Both the position numbers and the translations under genes were made by a program. This document shows positions 8,693 to 15,583 of a DNA stretch of 26,083 nucleotides, piece after piece. Within the stretch, counting starts at the first letter, position 1. The number at the start of each line of letters is the position of its first letter. The DNA lies in contig MHEF01000143.1 of NCBI GenBank assembly GCA_001805125.1, positions 1 to 26,083 on the forward strand. Reading direction: 5' to 3'. The notes below the pieces were generated by a model, which saw nothing but the letters and a program-made list of their open reading frames with translations, ran no database searches and was not told the origin of the DNA. Source of the stretch: Nitrospirae bacterium RBG_13_39_12. GTDB lineage: Bacteria > Nitrospirota > Thermodesulfovibrionia > Thermodesulfovibrionales > SM23-35.

Positions 8693-8869
8693 ATGGATTC
8701 TTTAAAAGACAGGGTTAAAGAGATCGAGAAACAGGAGATAATTAATGCTCTTAAAGGATGTAACTGGGTTAAGGCAAAAGCAGCAAGAAAACTAGGGATA
8801 ACAGAAAGGATAATCGGATATAAGGTTAAAAAATACAATATACAAAAGGATGAGATAGTAAAGAATTAA
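8693..8869 (+). CDS. Stand-alone NifA-type HTH DNA-binding microprotein
   Basis: This 58-residue ORF encodes essentially only a Fis-family helix-turn-helix like the C-terminus of the NifA-like activator at 5331-6851. Shared landmarks in order are SLK, IEK, AL, W, KAAR, LG, T, R, IGYK, KY and I; the turn and recognition helix read LGITERIIGYKV against LGLTPRQIGYKI. There is no GAF or AAA+ domain, so it cannot remodel sigma54 holoenzyme. No Shine-Dalgarno is visible, and the predicted transcript leader is very short, so translation may be inefficient or leaderless-like. It is the first gene behind the operators at 8579-8611 and precedes the porin-amtB-glnK genes. I infer it binds the same palindromes and acts as competitor or feedback repressor. 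A decayed C-terminus of a second activator is the alternative, though the frame is intact and starts with ATG. Confidence 0.75.
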   Translation: MDSLKDRVKEIEKQEIINALKGCNWVKAKAARKLGITERIIGYKVKKYNIQKDEIVKN

Positions 8870-8968
8870 AAAGTAAGCACTAAGCAGTAGGTAGTAGGTA
8901 GCTAATAGTTAACTAATACTTGATTAAAGTCTGTTTTTATTAAGATTACTAAAATCAGGAGGTTTAAA

Positions 8969-9733
8969 ATGAAAAGGTTCAGGTTTGTGTTTCTAGTGAT
9001 TCTTATAATATTTTCTGCTTCCGCGGTTAATCTTTATGCCGGGGAACAAAATGTATCAGGCAGTGTATCAGTTGATGTAATGAGCAATTATGTATGGAGA
9101 GGCCAAAAACTTAGTAATAGCTGGGTAGTCCAGCCTTCAGTAAGTATCAATTATGGTAGTTTTAGTTCAAATATCTGGGCTAATTATGATACTGATTCCA
9201 TGATTGATGAAGGTGACGGACATGGAGAAATTACTGAAACAGACATAACGGCAAATTACAACTTCTCGTTTGATAAATTAACGATTGGGATTGGGTATAT
9301 CTATTATGCTCTCAATAGTGCTAGTGACACACAGGAAATTTATGTTTCAGCTTCTTACGACATACTACCCCATCCATCGTTAACTTTTTATTATGATTAC
9401 GATGAAGGCAAGGGGACATTCATTGTTGCTTCGATAAAGCATTCATTTGATTTGGCCAAGGATATCCCCCTTGAACTAGGTGCATCTGCAAGTTTCAATA
9501 TTGAGGATAAGGTAATGGGTACAGACAGCGAAGGTGATGAATTCACCAATTTTTACAACAGTGAACTCAAAGCATCCGTCAGTATTCCTTTGACAAAAGG
9601 ATTATCAGTCACACCTAAAGTCGCCTATTCGTTTCCACTGAGTAATGATGCTGAAGAAGCAATAAAAAATATCAGCGATGATGGCGATAAAGATATTTTT
9701 TACGGCGGACTTAACTTAACGCTTTGTTTTTAA
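8969..9733 (+). CDS. Outer-membrane beta-barrel protein (TorF-like porin)
   Basis: This 254-residue protein has a Sec signal peptide (basic MKRFR, hydrophobic core, likely cleavage after Ala24). The mature part is a chain of alternating polar and aromatic strands, starting SVDVMSNYVWRGQ, a pattern I associate with TorF-like putative porins, and ending in Phe as barrel proteins do (LTLCF). Acidic loops (DEGDGHGE, NISDDGDKD) are probably extracellular turns. A GGAGG Shine-Dalgarno precedes the ATG. The next gene, amtB, begins 12 bases after its stop, so the two are in one operon. I infer that it lets ammonium or small amines cross the outer membrane toward AmtB; the substrate is not demonstrable from sequence. 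Confidence 0.75.
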   Translation: MKRFRFVFLVILIIFSASAVNLYAGEQNVSGSVSVDVMSNYVWRGQKLSNSWVVQPSVSINYGSFSSNIWANYDTDSMIDEGDGHGEITETDITANYNFSFDKLTIGIGYIYYALNSASDTQEIYVSASYDILPHPSLTFYYDYDEGKGTFIVASIKHSFDLAKDIPLELGASASFNIEDKVMGTDSEGDEFTNFYNSELKASVSIPLTKGLSVTPKVAYSFPLSNDAEEAIKNISDDGDKDIFYGGLNLTLCF

Positions 9734-9744
9734 GGAGAAAACAT

Positions 9745-11118
9745 ATGAAACTGGTTATAGGATTAACAGTTTTTATTTTTTTATTTGCAAGCGGGTTGAC
9801 ATTTGCAGTTGAAGAGGCTATCCCTAACTCACCTGCCCTTCCAGGAACTGAGCAGCTTCTTCCTGCTCAGCCTGCTCCCGCTATGGAAGCCGTATCAGCC
9901 CCGGAATTAACCAAAATTGATACAGGAGATACAGCTTGGATGATAGTAGCTACTGCATTGGTCATGCTTATGACAATTCCAGGACTTGCTCTTTTCTACG
10001 GAGGATTGGCAAAGCGCAAAGATACCCTGAACACTATGGCGATGTCTTTTGTAACTTTCTGTACTGTTAGTGTCCTTTGGATTATTTACGGATACACATT
10101 CGCCTTCGGCACCGATGTTAGAGGAATTATCGGAAGCGCTGAAAAACTATTCCTTTCAGGAGTTGGTGTTAATAGTCTTTCAAATACGATCCCTGAGTAT
10201 ATTTTTATTGTCTTTCAGCTTACTTTTGCAGCAATAACTGTTGCTCTTGCAAGTGGGGCTTACATTGAAAGAATGAAGTTTTCTGCATGGTTGCTTTTTT
10301 CGGTACTCTGGATGACCTTAGTTTATCTTCCCGTAGCACATTGGGTCTGGGGCGGCGGGTTTCTATCAAAATTAGGAGCGCTGGATTTTGCAGGAGGGAC
10401 AGTTGTACACATTAATGCAGGTATTGCAGCTCTTGTAGGAGCATTGGTTCTAGGGAAAAGGCGTGAAGCAACTCTCAAACCAAGTAATTTAACCCTTGTT
10501 GTAACAGGTGCTGGTCTCCTGTGGTTTGGTTGGTTCGGTTTTAATGCAGGTTCAGCACTAGCGGCAAATGGATTAGCAGGTGCAGCCTTCATCAACACCA
10601 ATACTGCTGCCGCAGTCGCTGCTGTAGTATGGATGTTTACTGAGTGGATACATACCAAGAAACCTACTGTTCTGGGTCTTGCTTCAGGTGCAGTTGCTGG
10701 TCTGGTAGCTATCACTCCTGCTGCCGGTTTTGTTAACATCAAAGGAGCTCTCATCATAGGAATCTTAGCCGGTATGGTTCCTTATTTCTCAGTTGCATCC
10801 ATAAAATCAAGACTCGGCTATGATGACTCCCTTGACGCCTTTGGTATCCACGGAGTAGCCGGAACTTTAGGTGCAATACTTACCGGTATATTCGCAGATC
10901 CAGCGATAAATGAAACTGGTAAGGGTCTCTTATATGGAAATCCGGGTCAGTTAATAACCCAGCTCATCGCCGTTGGGGTAACGATGTTCTATGCTGCTGC
11001 AGTTACTCTCATAATCTTCATGGTCGTAAAGGTATCTGTTGGGCTGAGAGTTGATATCGAACATGAAATTAACGGACTTGACGAAAGCCAGCATGGAGAG
11101 AAGGCTTATAGTTTGTAA
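9745..11118 (+). CDS. amtB: Ammonium transporter AmtB (first copy)
   Basis: This is an inner-membrane ammonium channel of the Amt/Mep/Rh family, 457 residues from the ATG chosen here. I prefer this ATG over one 21 bases upstream because AAGGAG sits right before it and because MKLVIGLTVFIFLF then forms a clean signal peptide, with likely cleavage near Ala21. Residues about 22-53 are an unusual Pro/Ala-rich periplasmic stretch. The core begins KIDTGDTAWM and includes MTIPGLALFYGG. Both pore histidines are present, in PVAHWVWG and in DAFGIHGVAG. The C-terminal cytoplasmic tail contains INGLDESQHGE, the typical GlnK-contact region. It lies between the porin gene and glnK in one operon. Regulation by the operators and promoter at 8579-8670 is inferred. 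Confidence 0.95.
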   Translation: MKLVIGLTVFIFLFASGLTFAVEEAIPNSPALPGTEQLLPAQPAPAMEAVSAPELTKIDTGDTAWMIVATALVMLMTIPGLALFYGGLAKRKDTLNTMAMSFVTFCTVSVLWIIYGYTFAFGTDVRGIIGSAEKLFLSGVGVNSLSNTIPEYIFIVFQLTFAAITVALASGAYIERMKFSAWLLFSVLWMTLVYLPVAHWVWGGGFLSKLGALDFAGGTVVHINAGIAALVGALVLGKRREATLKPSNLTLVVTGAGLLWFGWFGFNAGSALAANGLAGAAFINTNTAAAVAAVVWMFTEWIHTKKPTVLGLASGAVAGLVAITPAAGFVNIKGALIIGILAGMVPYFSVASIKSRLGYDDSLDAFGIHGVAGTLGAILTGIFADPAINETGKGLLYGNPGQLITQLIAVGVTMFYAAAVTLIIFMVVKVSVGLRVDIEHEINGLDESQHGEKAYSL

Positions 11119-11177
11119 TAAATATACGGGGCAGAAGACATCGTTTTCTGCCTTTATTGAAAAAACGGAGGCAAGCC

Positions 11178-11516
11178 ATGAAAAAAATTGAGGCTATAAT
11201 AAAACCCCTTAAACTCGATGAAGTTAAGAATGCATTAAATGAGATTGGTATCAAAGGGATGACTGTTACGGATGTAAAGGGTTTTGGCAGGCAAAAAGGG
11301 CATATAGAAGTCTATAGAGGAAGTGAATATGAGGTCAATTTTATCCCTAAAATCAAGATAGAGGTAGTTATTCCTGATTCCTTGCAGGAAAAAGTGATCA
11401 CAACGATTCTTGAGAAGGCAAAGACGGGTAATATCGGAGATGGGAAGATTTTTCTTTATTCTCTCGAGGATGTTATCAGGATAAGGACGGGAGACAAAGG
11501 GGAAGCAGCAATATAA
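11178..11516 (+). CDS. glnK: PII nitrogen-regulatory protein GlnK (first copy)
   Basis: A 112-residue PII protein. I use the ATG at 11178 (MKKIEAIIKP), preceded by GGAGG, rather than a TTG 21 bases upstream. The T-loop reads GFGRQKGHIEVYRG then SEYEVNF, with the tyrosine that is uridylylated in many bacteria. The B-loop TGNIGDGKIF and C-loop IRIRTGDKGEAAI are both conserved. It should sense ATP/ADP and 2-oxoglutarate as a trimer and plug AmtB when nitrogen is sufficient. Its position directly after amtB is the classic amtB-glnK pairing. A T-rich run about 50 bases past the stop could end the transcript, but no clear stem precedes it. Confidence 0.95.
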   Translation: MKKIEAIIKPLKLDEVKNALNEIGIKGMTVTDVKGFGRQKGHIEVYRGSEYEVNFIPKIKIEVVIPDSLQEKVITTILEKAKTGNIGDGKIFLYSLEDVIRIRTGDKGEAAI

Positions 11517-11636
11517 AATCCTGTCCTCGACTTTTCCATCCTTTTTAAAAATGGGGTAAGGGGGGTCTCTTTTTTTTAAAACTCTATTCCCCTGTTTTTT
11601 TAAGAGAAGCTTCACGGTGATACAACCATCAAGTCC

Positions 11637-11664
11637 TACAAAATTGTATACCCGACAAATTTGT
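11637..11664. promoter_or_regulatory. Operator pair upstream of second amtB (distal)
   Basis: An exact ACAAAATTGT lies at 11638-11647 and a one-base variant, ACAAATTTGT, also fully palindromic, at 11655-11664. Their centres are 17 bp apart. They sit about 160-180 bases upstream of the promoter-like element at 11820, an enhancer-like distance. Confidence 0.65.
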
Positions 11665-11745
11665 AGAAATGCACTTTTAATTCGAGCATCGTTACAGGCC
11701 ATGATATATTATGTATTTCACACATTCAAAATTATTTTATCTCTG

Positions 11746-11755
11746 ACAAAATTGT
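11746..11755. promoter_or_regulatory. ACAAAATTGT operator upstream of second amtB (proximal)
   Basis: A sixth exact copy of the palindrome, centred about 70 bases upstream of the promoter-like element. Exactly 20 bp upstream of it, TCAAAATTAT (11726-11735) matches eight of the ten positions, so this may be a degenerate pair with the same spacing as the sites at 66 and 86. The whole gene-free stretch from 11517 to 11884 is best read as the control region of the second amtB operon. Confidence 0.65.
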
Positions 11756-11819
11756 ATGACTCCTGAAAACAAAAAATAATCTATAAATTATTTTCTCAAT
11801 AAATCAATGGGTTACATTC

Positions 11820-11835
11820 TGGCATGATTTTAGAT
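11820..11835 (+). promoter_or_regulatory. -24/-12-like promoter, copy 2
   Basis: TGGCATGATTTTAGAT repeats the element at 8655 with one difference and is again followed by ATAAG. GG and GA are ten bases apart. It lies about 50 bases ahead of the amtB2 start, which has its own AGGAGG. Confidence 0.6.
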
Positions 11836-11884
11836 ATAAGAAAATGAGATGAACAAAAGACAATTATATTTCAGGAGGATATTT

Positions 11885-13219
11885 ATGAAAAGACTCTTGG
11901 GTATTCTCATAATAGTGATCATGCTGGGTTCAGCAGTTAGCGTGTTTGGCGGTGAACAGTCTGCTCAGGCTGAAAAGGAAGTGACGGCCGCATCGAAGAT
12001 TGATACAGGTGACACAGCTTGGATCCTGGTATCTACAGCCCTCGTTATGCTGATGACCCCCGGACTGGCTCTTTTCTATGGAGGGATGGTTAGGCAGAAA
12101 AATGTTCTCAGCATAATCATGCAAAGCTTCATCACAATTGCAATAATAAGTGTCCAGTGGATATTGATTGGATACAGTCTGTCATTTGGTCCCGATATTG
12201 GCGGAATAATCGGAGGCCTTGACTGGATTGGGCTGAAAGGTGTCGGGATTGTGCCGAACACCGATTACGCACCAACAGTGCCTCATATCGCTTTTATGAT
12301 CTACCAGGCTATGTTTGCAGTTATTACTCCTGCGCTCATTACCGGCGCATTTGCAGAGAGGATGAAGTTTTCCGCTTTCCTCGTCTTCACCTTAGTCTGG
12401 TCAACAATAGTATATGATCCTGTAGCTCACTGGATATGGGGTTCCGGAGGATGGTTGAAAAACCTAGGCACCTTCGATTTTGCCGGTGGTATTGTAGTGC
12501 ACCTCATTTCTGGAATATCTGCTCTCGCAGCCGCTCTTATAATCGGGAAGAGAAAAGGGTACAAACAGGAAGCAATGTATCCACATAACCTCCCCATGAC
12601 AGTACTCGGTACAGGGTTATTGTGGTTTGGTTGGTTCGGTTTTAATGCAGGAAGTGCTCTTTCAGCGGGTACGTTGAGCACTATGGCTTTTGTAACTACA
12701 CATACATCTGCTGTTGCAGCAACACTGATGTGGGTAATTATTGAATGGCTTCATAGGGGCAAACCCACTATGTTCGGTGCCGCTACCGGCTCGATTGCCG
12801 GACTTGCCACAATAACTCCGGCAGCCGGGTTTGTAGGACCGATGTCTGCTTTACTTATAGGCTTCGCTGCAGGTTCAGTCTGCTACGCAGCGTTGAATAT
12901 GAAAGGTAAAATCGGATACGATGATTCCCTTGATGCATTTGGGGTTCATGGTATTGGCGGTATCATAGGCACTCTTTCAGTTGGTTTTTTTGCACAAACA
13001 ATCGTTAACCCTTCAATAGGTAATGGTTTGTTCTTTGGCAATCTAGAAATCCTCAAGGCTCAGATGACTGCAATCATTATAACAGTAGTCTATTCCTTCG
13101 CCGTGACAGCAGTCCTGTTGAAGGTTATTGATGTTTTTATCGGTCTTAGGGTTGACGAAGAATCTGAAGTAAACGGTTTAGATATATCACAGCATGGTGA
13201 AAGCGGATACAGCATGTAA
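11885..13219 (+). CDS. amtB: Ammonium transporter AmtB (second copy)
   Basis: A second Amt-family channel, 444 residues from the ATG that follows CAGGAGG; an ATG 36 bases upstream gives a poorly formed leader and I reject it. The N-terminus (MKRLLGILIIVIML) is a signal peptide with likely cleavage near Gly22. The mature protein begins near KIDTGDTAWI and contains MTPGLALFYGGM. Pore histidines are present in PVAHWIWG and DAFGVHGIGG, and the C-tail has VNGLDISQHGE. It lacks the Pro/Ala-rich N-terminal stretch of the first copy and differs widely along its sequence, so the two are old paralogues rather than a recent duplication. It is paired with its own glnK downstream and has its own operators and promoter. 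Confidence 0.95.
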   Translation: MKRLLGILIIVIMLGSAVSVFGGEQSAQAEKEVTAASKIDTGDTAWILVSTALVMLMTPGLALFYGGMVRQKNVLSIIMQSFITIAIISVQWILIGYSLSFGPDIGGIIGGLDWIGLKGVGIVPNTDYAPTVPHIAFMIYQAMFAVITPALITGAFAERMKFSAFLVFTLVWSTIVYDPVAHWIWGSGGWLKNLGTFDFAGGIVVHLISGISALAAALIIGKRKGYKQEAMYPHNLPMTVLGTGLLWFGWFGFNAGSALSAGTLSTMAFVTTHTSAVAATLMWVIIEWLHRGKPTMFGAATGSIAGLATITPAAGFVGPMSALLIGFAAGSVCYAALNMKGKIGYDDSLDAFGVHGIGGIIGTLSVGFFAQTIVNPSIGNGLFFGNLEILKAQMTAIIITVVYSFAVTAVLLKVIDVFIGLRVDEESEVNGLDISQHGESGYSM

Positions 13220-13289
13220 AAGAGACACCTAATTTATTATTTTCAAATGGTCAATGACTAATTCTCATAAATAAATTATCGGAGGAGTT

Positions 13290-13628
13290 ATGAAAAAGGT
13301 AGAAGCGATTATAAAACCTTTTAAACTTGATGAAATAAAGAATGCACTTTCGCAAATCGGTATTTACGGTATGACAATTACAGAAGTGAAGGGTTTTGGA
13401 AGGCAAAAGGGTCATGTAGAAGTCTATAGAGGAACTGAATATGAGATAAATTTTCTGCCAAAGATAAAAATAGAGGTTGTTGTCCCTGATTCAATAATTG
13501 ACAAAGTAATATCTAAAATTATCGAAAAGGCAAAAACTGGAGATATTGGCGACGGAAAGATATTCATTTATTCTCTTGAAGATGTCATAAGAATAAGGAC
13601 TGGTGAACATGGAGAAGCAGCAATATAA
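13290..13628 (+). CDS. glnK: PII nitrogen-regulatory protein GlnK (second copy)
   Basis: A 112-residue PII protein very similar to the one at 11178-11516. The T-loop ends TEYEINF, keeping the modifiable tyrosine; the B-loop TGDIGDGKIF and C-terminal IRIRTGEHGEAAI are intact. GGAGGAG precedes the ATG. It follows the second amtB by 70 bases and is the likely partner of that channel. No terminator is evident before the glnA promoter region, so read-through into glnA is possible. Confidence 0.95.
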   Translation: MKKVEAIIKPFKLDEIKNALSQIGIYGMTITEVKGFGRQKGHVEVYRGTEYEINFLPKIKIEVVVPDSIIDKVISKIIEKAKTGDIGDGKIFIYSLEDVIRIRTGEHGEAAI

Positions 13629-13760
13629 AAAAATTAATATTGCAAAAAGAAATAAAAATTGATTCAGAACATTAAAGAGCGCCAATGAATCATATAAATA
13701 GGAAATTTAAAAAAAGACATATTATTAAAATATTACCCAATAATATCAACAAGTTATAGT

Positions 13761-13776
13761 TGGTACGATTTTAGAT
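13761..13776 (+). promoter_or_regulatory. -24/-12-like promoter, copy 3 (glnA)
   Basis: TGGTACGATTTTAGAT is the third copy of the element, again with GG and GA ten bases apart and followed by ATATA. A CAACAA sequence begins 14 bases before the TGG both here and at 8655. Unlike the other two copies, no ACAAAATTGT operator is found in the 130 bases upstream, so glnA may be activated from more distant sites or differently. Confidence 0.6.
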
Positions 13777-13832
13777 ATATAGGTAGAAACTTTTTGTTTT
13801 AAAAAACGTAGCAATTATGCAAGGAGGTATAG

Positions 13833-13862
13833 ATGAGAAGATTAAGAAAGAAGCTGCAATAG
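13833..13862 (+). CDS. Nine-residue basic leader ORF upstream of glnA
   Basis: A minimal ORF, MRRLRKKLQ, has an excellent AAGGAGGT Shine-Dalgarno five bases before its ATG. It lies in the leader of the glnA transcript predicted from the promoter at 13761, with glnA starting 64 bases after its stop. Six of nine residues are Arg, Lys or Gln and five are Arg or Lys. The strong ribosome site suggests it is translated. A role as an attenuating or coupling leader peptide is speculative; it may be the residue of a longer gene. Confidence 0.4.
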   Translation: MRRLRKKLQ

Positions 13863-13926
13863 AGAAGTCTTAGATAAAGTCTCTTTTACATTAAAATTAT
13901 AAAATTAAAAGGAGGTTTTAAAAATT

Positions 13927-15255
13927 ATGGAGAGACCAAGGAACAAAAAGGATGTATTGGAACTTGTAAAAAAGCATGATGTGAAGTTCATCAGGTTCTG
14001 GTTTAGCGACATTCATGGTCAGCTCAAGAGCTTCGCTGTTCCTGTTGATGAACTAGGATATGCCTTTGACGAAGGAATGGGCTTTGATGGTTCATCCATA
14101 AAAGGCTTTGCAAGAATTGATGAGAGTGACATGATTGCAAAGCCCGATCCTAATACCTTTGCACTGCTTCCCTGGAGGCCAAAAGAAAAGGCTGTAGCGA
14201 GGATGTTCTGTGACATCTATGAACCAGATGGTTCCCCATATAAGGGAGACCCGAGATATATATTCAAGACGAATATCGAGAAAGCTAAGAAAAAAGGATT
14301 TACTTTATATCTTGGGCCAGAGCTCGAGTACTTCTACTTTAAAAACAATACAGGGACAGAGGTACTTGATGAAGGAGGTTATTTTGATTATCCTTTGGAC
14401 GCTGCTGAAGACCTTCGGAGAGATACTATCCTTGCCCTTGAATCAATGGGCATACAAGTTGAATACTCCCATCATGAGGTTGCTCATTCCCAGCATGAGA
14501 TAGACCTGAGATACGCAGATGCTTTAACAATGGCTGACATCGTAATGACCCACAGGATAGTCGTGAAGGAGATAGCAAGAAAGTATAATGTTTACGCAAC
14601 CTTTATGCCCAAGCCTATATATGGGCAAAACGGGAGCGGAATGCACACACACCAGTCACTTTTTAAAGGCGAAAGGAATGCATTTTTTAACGCAAAAGAC
14701 AAATATTACCTTTCTGACATAGGTAAAAAATACATTGCCGGTGTTCTTACGCATATAAAGGAAATTACCCTTGTTTTGAACCAATGGGTTAATTCATATA
14801 AAAGGCTAGTTCCCGGATATGAAGCACCTGTATATATTTGTTGGGCCAGACGCAACAGGTCAGCACTTGTCAGGGTTCCTCTTTACAAACCTGGAAAGGA
14901 AAAAGCTACACGTATAGAACTAAGGTCGCCGGATCCAACATGCAATCCCTATCTTGCGTTCGCATGTATGCTCAATGCAGGACTTAGAGGGATGGAAAAG
15001 GGATATAAACTTCCTGAACCAACGGAAATTGATGTATATCATCTCACAGAAAAAGAGAGAGCTAAAATTGGGATAGACCAATTGCCGGGAAGCCTTATCG
15101 AGGCAATAGAGTATGCAGAAAATAGCGAACTTTTGAGGGAAACTCTCGGTGACCATATCTTTGAACAGCTCATAGCCAGCAAGAAAATAGAATGGGATGA
15201 TTATCGTACAAAAGTCTTCCCTTACGAGATAGAGAGATATCTGCCGGTTCTTTAA
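13927..15255 (+). CDS. glnA: Glutamine synthetase type I (first copy)
   Basis: This cytoplasmic enzyme makes glutamine from glutamate, ammonium and ATP. At 442 residues it fits the shorter GSI-alpha class. Conserved signatures are GFDGSSIKGF (substrate loop), ELEYFYF (metal ligands), NGSGMHTHQSLF (ATP/glutamate site) and RIELRSPDPTCNPYLAF. The Tyr-adenylylation sequence NLYDLP of the GSI-beta class is not present; the matching region reads VYHLTEKER, so adenylylation control is unlikely and control by PII or at transcription is more probable. GGAGG lies 14 bases before the ATG, a rather long spacing. It follows the amtB2-glnK2 pair and ends in the hairpin at 15291. The second copy at 18947 is closely similar throughout. 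Confidence 0.96.
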   Translation: MERPRNKKDVLELVKKHDVKFIRFWFSDIHGQLKSFAVPVDELGYAFDEGMGFDGSSIKGFARIDESDMIAKPDPNTFALLPWRPKEKAVARMFCDIYEPDGSPYKGDPRYIFKTNIEKAKKKGFTLYLGPELEYFYFKNNTGTEVLDEGGYFDYPLDAAEDLRRDTILALESMGIQVEYSHHEVAHSQHEIDLRYADALTMADIVMTHRIVVKEIARKYNVYATFMPKPIYGQNGSGMHTHQSLFKGERNAFFNAKDKYYLSDIGKKYIAGVLTHIKEITLVLNQWVNSYKRLVPGYEAPVYICWARRNRSALVRVPLYKPGKEKATRIELRSPDPTCNPYLAFACMLNAGLRGMEKGYKLPEPTEIDVYHLTEKERAKIGIDQLPGSLIEAIEYAENSELLRETLGDHIFEQLIASKKIEWDDYRTKVFPYEIERYLPVL

Positions 15256-15290
15256 AAACAGATATTGAATTTACAAACGATCTTTATAAG

Positions 15291-15325
15291 GACAAGATGG
15301 GAAATCTCTGATTTCCCATCTTGTC
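15291..15325. terminator. Perfect 16-bp hairpin after glnA
   Basis: GACAAGATGGGAAATC (15291-15306) and its exact reverse complement (15310-15325) flank a three-base loop. It lies 36 bases past the glnA stop, where a terminator is expected. No T-run follows (TAAATC), so it may work as a 3'-end stabiliser or a non-canonical terminator rather than a standard intrinsic one. Confidence 0.7.
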
Positions 15326-15550
15326 TAAATCAAAAAACTTCTCTAATCCTTGCCTTACAATCCAAAAATATCAAATAGAAGTAACCTTTAAAATCCTAAT
15401 TTACCAAACTGAATTCTGTATTGAAACATTAAAACATTCAGGATAAAAAGACAATTTTATATAAGATATATATCAAAGTTATTTTTCTTAAAATCTTTTT
15501 CTTGTATTTAACAAAAAATGTTTACTTTTTAGTACGTTGGTATTTTGTTG

Positions 15551-15572
15551 ATTACTGAAATAAAGCAGTAAT
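15551..15572. terminator. Weak hairpin past the 3' end of the histidine kinase gene
   Basis: ATTACTG (15551-15557) pairs with CAGTAAT (15566-15572) around an eight-base loop, just downstream of the minus-strand kinase stop. The stem is AT-rich and lacks a T-run, so the terminator call is tentative. The remaining DNA between 15326 and 15583 shows nothing else. Confidence 0.25.
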
Positions 15573-15583
15573 TACGAGGAATT

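Noticed and set aside
8870..8968. Short direct repeats (TAGGTAG) between the HTH microprotein and the porin gene
   Set aside because: Only two tandem seven-base units; too short to call a repeat element or operator.
10323..10757. Minus-strand ORF (144 codons) inside amtB
   Set aside because: A shadow of the amtB coding frame, Ala/Pro-rich, with no ribosome site and no recognisable domain.
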